A stretch of 64,000 nt of DNA from positions 1,379,501-1,443,500 of the forward strand of contig NZ_JAUCBR010000004.1 of assembly GCF_034676725.1 (NCBI RefSeq), in the 5' to 3' direction. Below, in pieces: positions 54,413-62,550 of this stretch. Positions within the stretch are counted from its first letter, which is position 1; each line of letters opens with the position of its first letter. Both the position numbers and the translations under genes were made by a program. This DNA is from Denitromonas sp. Its GTDB lineage: Bacteria > Pseudomonadota > Gammaproteobacteria > Burkholderiales > Rhodocyclaceae. Below the pieces are notes generated by a model. It was not told the DNA's origin, searched no databases, and saw only the letters and a list, made by a program, of their open reading frames with translations.

Positions 54413-56322
54413 ACCCACCCCCGTGTTTCGGCATCGGTGGGCGACTTCTCGCGCTTGGCCGCTTCGAGGTGGGCAGCGCGCAGCAGGTGGGCCATGCTCA
54501 CCGCGGTGCCGGCCTCGGCGGCGAGGAAGGCGGCCGACAGCGCGATGTTGCGGATGTTGCCGCCGGTGGCGTTGAGGCGGGCGAGCTTGGCATAGTCGAG
54601 TTCGCCCAGCGGCGTGGCGGCGGGGAAGATGTGGCGCCAGATGGCCTCGCGCTGGACGGCATCGGGGTAGGGGAAATGCACCACGAAGCGCAGGCGACGG
54701 CTGAAGGCGGTGTCGAGCGCGGTCTTGTGGTTGGTGGTGAGGATGGCCAGCCCGCGATAGGCCTCCATGCGCTGGAGCAGGTAGCTGACTTCGATGTTGG
54801 CGTAACGGTCGTGACTGTCCTTGACCTCGCTGCGCTTGCCGAACAGGGCGTCGGCCTCGTCAAAGAGCAGCAGCGCGCCGATGTCTTCGGCGGCATCAAA
54901 CACCTTGCGCAGGTTCTTTTCGGTCTCGCCGATGTACTTGCTGATGACCGCCGACAGGTCGATGCGGTACAGCGCCAGGCCGAGTTCGCCGGCCAGCACC
55001 TCGGCGGCCAGGGTCTTGCCGGTGCCGCTGTCGCCGCTGAACAGGGTGGCAATGCCAAGGCCACGGGCGCTCTTGCCGGCAAAGCCCCAGTCGTGATGGA
55101 CGGTGATGCGGTGGCGGGCATGCACGGCGAGCTGTTGCAGGGTGCGGCGCTGGGCTTCTGGCAGGATCAGGTCGTCCCAGGTGGCGCGCGGGTCGATGGC
55201 CTGGGCCAGCTCGCTCAGCGCCGTGCCGTCGCCGCGACAGTGGCGGTGCAGCGTGGCGGCGGCCTGGGCCGGGTCGGTGGTGTCGAGCTGGCGCACACTG
55301 GCGGCGATGCGCCGGGCGCCGAGGCGGTACTGGCTGGCGAGGCCGTCGAGGGTGGCGGACAGCGCCGCTGCCCCCTCGCCCAGCGCGGCCTGCCACAGCT
55401 GGCGCTGGCCGGGGGCGTCGGGCTTGTCGACGGTGGCGTGCACGGTGTCGCCATCGAGCGGCGGCGGCCGGGTGCCCGCGACGATCACCAGCCCGTCGAT
55501 GTCGCTCACGAAGCGGGCGAGTGTGGCGCCGGCTTCGTCGCTGTGCGTCACCAGCAGACCGGCGCCGAGCAGCGCGGCCTCGCGCTGCCACAGGCTGCGC
55601 AGGGCGGCCTGCTCATGCGGCGCGGCGGGGATGTCGCCAGCGCGCAGGCGGAACAGGCCCACGCCCAGGGTCTGCGCCAGCGTGGCCGCCACATCCTGCT
55701 GGCCGTCGGTGTCGTCGCCGCCGAGCATCACTACCGGCAGGCGGCCGGGCTGCTCCCCGATCCGGGTCGCGAGCTGTTCGGCGATGTCGCGGTGGGCCTC
55801 GGCCATCAGGCCGGCCGGCGGCACGGTGTCGAGCAGGGCGGCGAGGCGGTGGTCGGGGTAGTTGAGGCCGGCAATGAAGTGCAACACCCGCTCGTCGAGT
55901 TGCAGCCGCGCGCTGGTGAGGCCGGCGCGCTCGTCCACCTCGACCAGCCGCCAGCGGCGCAGCGGCGCGACCGGGGTGAGCGCACTCCAGTGCGGCTCGG
56001 GCAGGACCGCCAGCGCCAGGCCAAAGGTGGCCCACGGACGCTGCGGCTGGCCGGCGGCCTCGCCGCACAACGCGGCCAGGCGGGCGTCCATCTCCACACC
56101 GGCGGCGAGCAGGAGCATGTCGCGTTCGAAGCCGCTCAACGCGAACAGCGCCACCAGGGTGTCGATGGCCGCCGGGGCGGGCAGGCACCGGGCGGCGGCC
56201 TCGACCTGCAGGTCCGCCGTTGCCACCTCGCCCTCGCCCAGCCGCGCCCGCAGCCGCGCGAACTCGGCCACCAGCAGGTGCTGGTTGGCAGTGGTCCAGT
56301 CGAGTTCGCGTGGGGCGTTCAT
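54409..56322 (-). CDS. AAA+ ATPase of the eCIS (Afp15-like)
   Basis: 637 residues. N-terminal 380 residues are a helical, Afp15-type region of low conservation, then AAA+ core with Walker A GDSGTGKT (430-437), Walker B LLLFDEAD (about 485-491), sensor 1 TTNHK and an arginine finger region FSRRLRFVV. Afp15/PVC-15 ATPases are needed for assembly or disassembly of the particle or for loading of cargo. ATG at 56322 (MNAPRELDWTT); the open frame goes on 161 codons without support. Confidence 0.88.
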   Translation of the reverse strand: MNAPRELDWTTANQHLLVAEFARLRARLGEGEVATADLQVEAAARCLPAPAAIDTLVALFALSGFERDMLLLAAGVEMDARLAALCGEAAGQPQRPWATFGLALAVLPEPHWSALTPVAPLRRWRLVEVDERAGLTSARLQLDERVLHFIAGLNYPDHRLAALLDTVPPAGLMAEAHRDIAEQLATRIGEQPGRLPVVMLGGDDTDGQQDVAATLAQTLGVGLFRLRAGDIPAAPHEQAALRSLWQREAALLGAGLLVTHSDEAGATLARFVSDIDGLVIVAGTRPPPLDGDTVHATVDKPDAPGQRQLWQAALGEGAAALSATLDGLASQYRLGARRIAASVRQLDTTDPAQAAATLHRHCRGDGTALSELAQAIDPRATWDDLILPEAQRRTLQQLAVHARHRITVHHDWGFAGKSARGLGIATLFSGDSGTGKTLAAEVLAGELGLALYRIDLSAVISKYIGETEKNLRKVFDAAEDIGALLLFDEADALFGKRSEVKDSHDRYANIEVSYLLQRMEAYRGLAILTTNHKTALDTAFSRRLRFVVHFPYPDAVQREAIWRHIFPAATPLGELDYAKLARLNATGGNIRNIALSAAFLAAEAGTAVSMAHLLRAAHLEAAKREKSPTDAETRGWV

Positions 56323-56329
56323 GGCGGGA

Positions 56330-57640
56330 TCAGGTGATCGTGATGCGGTGGTTGAAGAAGGTCGGCGGCGTGGTACTGCGGTCGGCCACCGGGCTTTCGA
56401 TGCCGTCGATGCGCAGGCGGGCCAGCGGCGCGCCGGGCTCGGCGTCTTCGACGATGAAGTCGAGCGTGGTGGTGGGGGCGACGAAGCTCTCGGGGCCGAC
56501 CTCGACCTGGCCGATGAGCAGCGAGACGGTCTGCCCCGGGCGCAGCGCGGGGGTGAAGGTGAGCGTGATGTGGGCGTCACCGTTGCCGTCGCGCGCCACC
56601 GCCTGCGGCAGGTTGGTGATGTTGGGCGCGACGATGGCGGCGAGGCGGTTGGTCTCGCGCGGCACGGTGTCGCCGGGGCGCAGCACGCGGCCGGTGACGT
56701 CGTACACCCCCACCGGAAAGTCCGCCGCGCGCGAGGCGGGGATGACCAGGCCCATGCGGTCGGCGGCGTTGGGGCCGCTGGCGGCGATGAGTTCATCCAC
56801 CGCAAAGCGCTCGTTGCGCAGGTGCACCTCGCGCGCCGTGCCGTCGAGGTGATGGCCTTCGAGGCTTGCCGTCTCGCCCAGCCTCACCACCGGCTGATGG
56901 CCGGCCGGCACCACGGCTTCGAGCGTGGGCAGCGGCGGAATCAGGCTGGGGGTGACGACCACGCCGCGCTCGCGGCCGGAGACCGGGTCCACCTCGCCAC
57001 GGCTGAGCACCGGCAGCGTCGGTCGGGTCGGGCGGGTGGCCTCGATCAGCACCACCGAGACCTGGTAGGCCGCCGTGGGCCGGTAGTTGGACTGGGTGGC
57101 GGTCCACAGCTTGGACATCTCCTCGGTGTTGAGGAACTGCGGGGTGATCTTGATCTGTTCGACCTGGTCGGCCAGCCCGCACTCGGCCAGCGCGCGCAGC
57201 GCCGGCGGCAGGTCGAGGCCGACATCGGGCGAGGGGTTGAGCGCGGTGCGGATCATCTCGCGGGTGAGCACCGGGAACTCGTGCATCAGCTGCATGGCGT
57301 AGCCGAGCAGGATTTCGGCGTGCAGGTCGCCGCCGCTGTAGGCCGAGATGAGGTAGTGCAGGTCGAGCGCCAGCGGCGGGTTGGACAGGCGGTGGCGACC
57401 GCTGGGGTCACGCGCGGGCAGGCCCTCGTTGCGCCAGCCGGTGTTGGGGGTGACCTGGTAGAGGAAGAGGTTGAGCCCGCTGGCCTCGGTACCGCCGCTG
57501 GTCACCACGCGGTCGGGCGGCATCACCGTGACGGTGACCGTGTTGCCGATCAGCCCGGCCACGTTGTGATTGACCAACCCGTCGTTGAGCCGGTCGCGCA
57601 GCACGGCGGTGACGCCGGCAATGGCCAGGGCGGTACTCAT
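56330..57640 (-). CDS. Pvc16-type tail terminator (DUF4255) with C-terminal extension
   Basis: 436 residues. The N-terminal 190 residues carry the DUF4255/Pvc16 pattern: LAIAGVTAVLRDRLNDGL, VTVMPPDR, GLNLFLYQVTPNTGWRNEGLPARD, LDLHYLISAYSGGDLHAEILLGYAMQLMHE. This protein caps sheath and tube. The C-terminal 240 residues are extra: two IPT/Ig-like beta modules (VRLGETASLEGHHLDGTAREVHL and DAHITLTFTPALRPGQTVSLLIG) ahead of a proline-poor end. The extension could decorate the particle surface. Confidence 0.85.
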   Translation of the reverse strand: MSTALAIAGVTAVLRDRLNDGLVNHNVAGLIGNTVTVTVMPPDRVVTSGGTEASGLNLFLYQVTPNTGWRNEGLPARDPSGRHRLSNPPLALDLHYLISAYSGGDLHAEILLGYAMQLMHEFPVLTREMIRTALNPSPDVGLDLPPALRALAECGLADQVEQIKITPQFLNTEEMSKLWTATQSNYRPTAAYQVSVVLIEATRPTRPTLPVLSRGEVDPVSGRERGVVVTPSLIPPLPTLEAVVPAGHQPVVRLGETASLEGHHLDGTAREVHLRNERFAVDELIAASGPNAADRMGLVIPASRAADFPVGVYDVTGRVLRPGDTVPRETNRLAAIVAPNITNLPQAVARDGNGDAHITLTFTPALRPGQTVSLLIGQVEVGPESFVAPTTTLDFIVEDAEPGAPLARLRIDGIESPVADRSTTPPTFFNHRITIT

Positions 57641-58410
57641 GAGGGGCTCCGCTGGCGCTTGGCCAGATAGGCGTCCAGCGACATCGGCGCCTGAGCGCTG
57701 CGCGCCGGGCGCCTGGGTGGCGCGGGCGCCTGCACGGCAGTGACTTCGATGCGGCCGATGTGGACGTGGACTTCGGTGGGTTCGGCGGCCGGGGCCGGCC
57801 GGGCGGGACTTGGCGGGTTGGCCGGGCGGGCGGCCTGGGCGGCGGGCGGCGCGGCGGCGGCTTGCGGTGGCAGCAGGGCCTCGGGGAGCGCGCCGGGACC
57901 GGCGGCATCGGCCGTGGGCTCGCGCGGTGCGCGGCCGGCCGCCGCGGGCGGCACCTCGACCCGCCAGGCGGGGGCGGAGGCCGCAACGGCAACGGTGGCG
58001 GCCGCCGCCGGCGCGGCCGGGCCGTGGATGTCGGTATCGGCCTGCCTCGGACGCGGGCGGGCCGGCTCGGCCGGGGGCGATGGTTCATCGTCGCGCAGGG
58101 CGACCAGCGGGGCGGGCGTGTCGGCCGATGGGGTATCAATGGCCGGCGCCACGGGCGATACCGGCTCGGCGTGACCGTGGCGGCGTGACCGCGCTGGCGC
58201 AGCCGGGTGCGTGCTGCGCGCGGCGGTGGCCGATGGCGGCGTGGGCGCGGGGTCTGCCGCCGGTGCGCGCGCCAGCGGCATCGGGGCACCGCCCTCGTCC
58301 GGCGCCACGAGTGCGGGCGGCGCATGGAAAGGCAGGCGGGCCATGGCGTGCACAGTGGCCGGGCGCGAGCCGGCGGCTTGCCGGGCGAGGCGCCGGAACA
58401 GGCCGCTCAT
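57637..58410 (-). CDS. Pro/Ala-rich low-complexity protein of the eCIS cluster
   Basis: 257 residues. A short basic head (MSGLFRRLARQAAG) and a conserved tail (EVHVHIGRIEVTAV, then MSLDAYLAKRQR) enclose about 200 residues that are almost entirely Ala, Pro, Thr and Arg/Asp. Heads and tails like this recur in eCIS operons between the terminator and hub-chaperone genes, but the function is not known. Length and extended composition could suit a tape-measure or scaffold, but nothing proves it. Start ATG 58410, overlapping the next gene by 4 bases. Confidence 0.6.
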   Translation of the reverse strand: MSGLFRRLARQAAGSRPATVHAMARLPFHAPPALVAPDEGGAPMPLARAPAADPAPTPPSATAARSTHPAAPARSRRHGHAEPVSPVAPAIDTPSADTPAPLVALRDDEPSPPAEPARPRPRQADTDIHGPAAPAAAATVAVAASAPAWRVEVPPAAAGRAPREPTADAAGPGALPEALLPPQAAAAPPAAQAARPANPPSPARPAPAAEPTEVHVHIGRIEVTAVQAPAPPRRPARSAQAPMSLDAYLAKRQRSPS

Positions 58411-59117
58411 GGCTGCACCCGGGCGAGGTAGGCGGCGCGCCGGGCGTCGCTGAGGGCGAGGATCTGCGGCTCGCTCCAGCCGTAGGCGCTGGCCAGGGCG
58501 TGGACATCGTCGAGCAGGCGGCGGGCGTGGCTGTCGAGCTCTTCCCACAGGTAGCTGGCGATGTCGAAGCTCACCTCGGTCTCATGCGCGCAGGCCGGGC
58601 AGGCGACGGCCAGCGCGAGGTCGGCCCAGGGGTCGGCGGCTTCGATGGCCGCTTCGGCGGCGTCGAGCAAGCCGGCCAGGGCGGTGGCGTCGGTGGGCAA
58701 CGCGTCGGCAGCCTCGGCGCAGTCGCGCAGCAGCTGGCGGGCGGCGGCGTCCGGGTCGGCCGCATCGACCAGCGCGGCCAGGTGGCGGCTGCTCGGGCGG
58801 CGAAAGCGGTGGCCATCGACAACGATGGGTGCGTCACCGTCGGTTGGCGCCGGTGGCAGGTCGTCCGCGTCGAGGGTGAATTCCATGCGCTCGCCACAGG
58901 CCGGGCAGTCGACCCAGGCCGGCAGCTGGCCGCCGAAGTGGGCGCGGCGCAGCGCCATCAGCGCCGCGTTGCGCACACCGAGCGGCGCGTCGGCCAGCTG
59001 GTCGACGCGCCGCTCGGGCGCGGCCAGGGCGTGGAGCAACACGGCGCGATCGACCGGATGGCGTCGTGCGCCCTGCTCCCAGACCGACAGGAGGCGTTCC
59101 GGGCGGATGCCGAGCAT
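58407..59117 (-). CDS. Baseplate hub assembly chaperone-like zinc protein
   Basis: 236 residues. Two CxxC pairs (VDCPACGERMEF near 69-75 and VACPACAHETEVSF near 170-176) make a zinc-ribbon; the sequence between has acidic helices. The pattern resembles T4-type baseplate-hub assembly proteins that follow tube genes in eCIS clusters. It opens 4 bases after the tube gene stop. Function by position and motif only. Confidence 0.62.
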   Translation of the reverse strand: MLGIRPERLLSVWEQGARRHPVDRAVLLHALAAPERRVDQLADAPLGVRNAALMALRRAHFGGQLPAWVDCPACGERMEFTLDADDLPPAPTDGDAPIVVDGHRFRRPSSRHLAALVDAADPDAAARQLLRDCAEAADALPTDATALAGLLDAAEAAIEAADPWADLALAVACPACAHETEVSFDIASYLWEELDSHARRLLDDVHALASAYGWSEPQILALSDARRAAYLARVQP

Positions 59118-59121
59118 GGTC

Positions 59122-59646
59122 TCAGGCCGGTTCGGTGAAGCTCGGCTCGGTCGGCTCGGTCACGTCGTAGTCGCGCTCCCAGCCCTCGTTCTCCAGCTTG
59201 AGGGTCTGGATGGCGACGGCGTTGGCATTGGCGTCGAGGTCGGGCAGGGCTTGATACTCTGACACCCAGCAGCGATACACCTTGTAGGCCAGCACCAGCT
59301 GGCCGGCCTCGTTGTAGACCTCGATGATGAGATCCTTGCGGAAGTCCTTGAGCGAGACCTCGGCGCCCAGACCGGAGCCGAAGTTCCAGACCTTGTTGGC
59401 CCACTGCTCGAACTCGACGTCGTGGGTGACGCCGCGCTCGAGCGTGATGGCCTCGAACTTGGTGCGCCCGGGCGACTTGCGCGAGGTGCTCGGGTCACCG
59501 CCTTCGCGGTGCTCGACCAACTCGGTGCTGCGCTTGAGCGCGCCCACCTTGCTGATGCCGGCCACGTAGCGGCCGTCCCACTTGACCCGGAATTTGAAGT
59601 TCTTGTACGGGTCGAAGCGCTGCGTGTTGACGCTGAACTGTGCCAT
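59122..59646 (-). CDS. Inner tube protein (T4 gp19 family)
   Basis: 174 residues. Full gp19/Hcp-like tube fold by pattern: NFKFRVKWDGRYVAGISKVGALKRSTELVEHREGGDPSTSRKSPGRTKFEAITLERGVTHDVEFEQWANKVW... with the C-terminal ALPDLDANANAVAIQTLKLENEGWERD. The monomers stack into the hexameric tube. It is the only tube gene seen; Afp and PVC have two or three. A REP-like unit separates it from the sheath gene. Confidence 0.92.
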   Translation of the reverse strand: MAQFSVNTQRFDPYKNFKFRVKWDGRYVAGISKVGALKRSTELVEHREGGDPSTSRKSPGRTKFEAITLERGVTHDVEFEQWANKVWNFGSGLGAEVSLKDFRKDLIIEVYNEAGQLVLAYKVYRCWVSEYQALPDLDANANAVAIQTLKLENEGWERDYDVTEPTEPSFTEPA

Positions 59647-59685
59647 GAGTCTCTCTCCTGTTTCCTGCTAACGGGTCCCGACCGC

Positions 59686-59753
59686 CCGCCGGGCCGCCCC
59701 AAGGGCGGGCGCCGCCCCCTCGGGGGGCAGCGAGCAAAGTGAGCGTGGGGGCC
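59686..59753. repeat. REP-like unit, inverted copy of 46029-46170 units
   Basis: Contains CCGCCCGCCGGGCCGCCCC, GCCCCCTCGGGGGGC and GAGCGTGGGGGC, the reverse of the tandem units in the spike-tip gap. It fills the gap between sheath stop and tube ATG and could form a hairpin in the mRNA between two genes that need high expression. Confidence 0.8.
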
Positions 59754-61343
59754 TCATGTTTCTATCTGGCCGGCGATCTGCTGAATCTTGAGCACGACAA
59801 ATTCAGCTGGCTTGAGCGGCGCGAAGCCGACGAGGATGTTCACCACCCCGCGGTCGATGTCGTTCTGCGTGGTGGTCTCGCGATCACACTTCACGAAGTA
59901 GGCCTCGCGCGGGCTGCTGCCCTGGAAGGCGCCCTGGCGGAACAGGGTCTGCATGAAGGCGCCGATGTTGAGCCGGATCTGCGCCCACAGCGGCTCGTCG
60001 TTGGGCTCGAACACCACCCACTGCGTGCCGCGGAACAGGCTCTCTTCGAGGAACAGCGCCAGCCGGCGCACCGGCAGGTATTTCCACTCGGAGGCCAGCA
60101 GATCGGCGCCGGCCAGGGTGCGCGCGCCCCACACCAGATGCCCGGTGACCGGAAAACTGCGCAGGCAGTTGAGGCCGATCGGGTTGAGCTGACCGTTCTG
60201 CGGGTCGGTCATGGTGTAGGTCAGGCCTTGCGCACCGGAGAAGCTGGCGGCCAGCCCCGCCGGCGCTTTCCACACCCCGCGCTGCACGTCGGTGCGCGAG
60301 ATGATGCCGGCCACCGCGCCGCAGGGGGCGAAGTCGGCCAGGCGGTTTTCGGACAGCGGGTCGGGCATGCGCAGGCGCGGGAAGTAGGCCGCAGCGTTGA
60401 TGGCCGCATCGTTGCCGATGGCCCCGCGCAGGGTATTGACGCCAGTTACCGCGGTGGCAATGGCGGTGGCCGGGTTGGCTGTCCAGGCGGCCGGGGCGTC
60501 GACGATGAGCATCGCGCGGCGGGTCTGGCAGTAGGCCGCAGCGGCCGCCCAGGTGGCATTGGCCAGGTCGTTGGTGGGCGTGCGCGGCGGGATGCACAGC
60601 AGGTTGAACAGGTCGGCCGACTCCAGCGCGAAGATGCCGGTGCGGGCGTTCTGGTCGCCGGTGATCTGGGCGTCGGTGATGGCGTTGCCGTCCGAGCCCA
60701 GGGTGCCGGCCGCGGTGGCCGTGCCGTCCGGGTTGGCCACCGACACCGTCGCATTGTTCGGGCTCTCGGTCGCTGGCGCGGCGGTGCGCACATTGACCAG
60801 GGCGGACTGCTCGCCCAGCACGGTATTGACGAAGCGCGGGCTGGCCGGGTCCACCGACACATTGCGGAATTGCTCGGAGGCGACGGCGCGGGTACCGCCG
60901 GGGCGGTCGAGCTCTTCGATCAGCAGGTTGAACAGCAGGGTGTCGGCGGTGTCGCGGGTGTCGTGGTCGACCGTGGCGCGCAGCGCGCTGCCCCAGGTGC
61001 CGGGGCTGGCCGCCTCGAGCACCAGCGAGCCGCCCGCCGTGGCCAGGGTGAGCGTGGCGGTGCTGGTCGAGACCGTGCCGTTGAACACCCGCACAATCAG
61101 CGCATCGCTGCCGCCGTGCTGGAAGAACTGGTTGACCGCATAGCCCAGCGTGCTGGGCTGCCACAACGGGCCGAACAGCCGGGTGTATTCGGCAAAGCTC
61201 TGCACCCGGACGGGCTGGTTGACCGGCCCGCGGCGGGCACGGCCGATGAAGGCGGTGATGGAGGTGGCGACCCCGGTGATGGTGCGCACCCCACTGGGCA
61301 CCTCTTCCACATAGACGCCGGGATAGGTCAAGGCAGACGGCAT
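59754..61343 (-). CDS. Contractile tail sheath protein
   Basis: 529 residues. Start pattern SALTYPGVYVEEVPSGVRTITGVATSITAFIGRARRGPVNQPVRVQSFAEYTRLFGPLW is the sheath N-terminus that docks into neighbouring subunits; the C-terminus NIGAFMQTLFRQGAFQG...YFVKCDRETTTQNDIDRGVVNILVGFAPLKPAEFVVLKIQQIAGQ is the conserved sheath core. GAGGAG lies eight bases before the ATG at 61343 but only two before the one at 61349, so the inner ATG is chosen. It heads the whole eCIS operon. Confidence 0.93.
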   Translation of the reverse strand: MPSALTYPGVYVEEVPSGVRTITGVATSITAFIGRARRGPVNQPVRVQSFAEYTRLFGPLWQPSTLGYAVNQFFQHGGSDALIVRVFNGTVSTSTATLTLATAGGSLVLEAASPGTWGSALRATVDHDTRDTADTLLFNLLIEELDRPGGTRAVASEQFRNVSVDPASPRFVNTVLGEQSALVNVRTAAPATESPNNATVSVANPDGTATAAGTLGSDGNAITDAQITGDQNARTGIFALESADLFNLLCIPPRTPTNDLANATWAAAAAYCQTRRAMLIVDAPAAWTANPATAIATAVTGVNTLRGAIGNDAAINAAAYFPRLRMPDPLSENRLADFAPCGAVAGIISRTDVQRGVWKAPAGLAASFSGAQGLTYTMTDPQNGQLNPIGLNCLRSFPVTGHLVWGARTLAGADLLASEWKYLPVRRLALFLEESLFRGTQWVVFEPNDEPLWAQIRLNIGAFMQTLFRQGAFQGSSPREAYFVKCDRETTTQNDIDRGVVNILVGFAPLKPAEFVVLKIQQIAGQIET

Positions 61344-61880
61344 GGTCATGACTCCTCAGTGCTGAGCAGCCGACATGCGCCCCTGCGGCAACATGCCGGC
61401 CCGGTTCTCTGTCAGCCCGGGGGGCTCGCGAACGCAACGGCCACGCGACACCGCCCGGACGGTTTCCCAAGCGAAGCAGACGACAACGGTTGCCGCGACG
61501 GCGCGTGGGTTGACGCGACCAGGCCACGGTGACGTCCTGCCTCGAAACACCGACGGCTTTGTGTGGCGTCGACGTGGGCCGAACGGGTGAATCAATGCCT
61601 TTTCAATCTAGAAACGATGCCATTCGAATGCAACCTGCAGGGCTGAAAAACAGTCGCCTGCGTCCGACATGCTGCCCGGCGAAGCAGCCAGAAAATGTCA
61701 TACGCGTAAATTGTCGCGCCATCGGCAAGGTTAAGGAATGTGTCGACAAATCCGGCAGATAGCGTGCGGCGTCTGAGCAGACCGGCCGCAACGCTATCCC
61801 TGTCGGATACACCGCAGAGCGCCGCGCCGAGCTCACGATCTCGTTTGCAACAAGATGTTTTCTTGTCGCCTGGCCGGTGA
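61344..61880. other. Intergenic region upstream of the eCIS operon
   Basis: About 535 bases without a convincing gene on either strand. It must carry the promoter of the sheath-first operon; I cannot identify a -35/-10 pair with confidence. The stretch from 61590 to 61860 is more AT-rich than the rest. Confidence 0.55.
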
Positions 61881-61916
61881 TAAAAAAACGGGCGTGCCTT
61901 TTAAAGGCACGCCCGT
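61881..61916 (-). terminator. Strong rho-independent terminator
   Basis: Perfect stem ACGGGCGTGCC / GGCACGCCCGT with a short AT loop; on the minus strand it is followed by seven T residues. It ends the transcript of the gene at 61966-62550 and insulates the eCIS operon. Confidence 0.9.
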
Positions 61917-61965
61917 GAGCGATTTACAGCCACCTCGCCCCTGGCAAAGCGGTGCGCGACAGGCC

Positions 61966-62550
61966 CTACTTTGGCCTTGCGGCAGCCACCCGTTGGTCTG
62001 CCTCGGCGTCGAGCTGACGCACCAGCGCGTCCAGTGCGACCGGCTCGCCATCGGCGTAGCGCACACATTTTTCGTAGTCCGCCAGGCGCACGCACACCTC
62101 GGTGCTCGCGCGATCGAGCAGGCGCATATGACCGGTGCCCACCGTGCCGTCGTCTTTCAAATACACCGAATAGCGCGCCACCAGATCGGTCGGCAGGTCG
62201 AAGAAGCGCATACGATAGAGCGAGTTGAGCACCCCCATCAGATCGGCCGCGGCGTAGTCAAACGAAGCCGCCGCCTCCCCACGGGTGAGCGTGGCGCGCC
62301 CGGCACCGGGCAGCACCAACTGACGCACTTGCGCCCCCCGGACCGGACCGGGCGAATGGCGAACGGTGACGCTGACGCTGTCGATCGGGTAGCGCAGCGG
62401 CGGCCCCTCGGGCCCCAGCCTTGCGTCAGCGGCCATGGCCGTTCCTGCCGCAAGGCCGGCCGACACCACGGCCACACGGGCAAGCAGACGCCAGACGCGA
62501 AAAACCAGCCCCGCACATCGGGGGCTGGTTGCCTTGCGGCGGTGCGTCAT
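61966..62550 (-). CDS. Secreted hypothetical protein
   Basis: 194 residues. A signal peptide (VFRVWRLLARVAVVSAGLAAGTAMA) with cleavage before ADARLG; the mature protein has beta-type stretches (DSVSVTVRHSPGPVRGAQVRQLVLPGAGRATL) and a C-terminal helix-rich part with one pair of Cys (EVCVRLADYEKCVRYADGE). No recognised family. The ATG at 62550 shares its A with the stop of the PEP-CTERM gene (TGATG), but a terminator lies within the first 17 codons, so a later non-ATG start near the signal peptide is possible. Confidence 0.6.
   Translation of the reverse strand: MTHRRKATSPRCAGLVFRVWRLLARVAVVSAGLAAGTAMAADARLGPEGPPLRYPIDSVSVTVRHSPGPVRGAQVRQLVLPGAGRATLTRGEAAASFDYAAADLMGVLNSLYRMRFFDLPTDLVARYSVYLKDDGTVGTGHMRLLDRASTEVCVRLADYEKCVRYADGEPVALDALVRQLDAEADQRVAAARPK
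62500..62530 (-). terminator. Rho-independent terminator after the PEP-CTERM gene
   Basis: AACCAGCCCC pairs with GGGGCTGGTT across eight bases and is followed on the minus strand by TTTTT. It falls inside the first codons of the downstream gene if that starts at 62550. Confidence 0.75.

Noticed and set aside
33947..61343. Prophage or R-type tailocin within a phage genome
   Set aside because: No terminase, portal, capsid, tape measure, integrase or lysis gene; the DUF4157, DUF4255 and AAA+ genes are eCIS markers.
45205..61343. Type VI secretion cluster
   Set aside because: No TssJ, TssK, TssL, TssM or ClpV-type gene; the sheath is one protein and the tube is gp19-type with LysM and DUF4255 partners.
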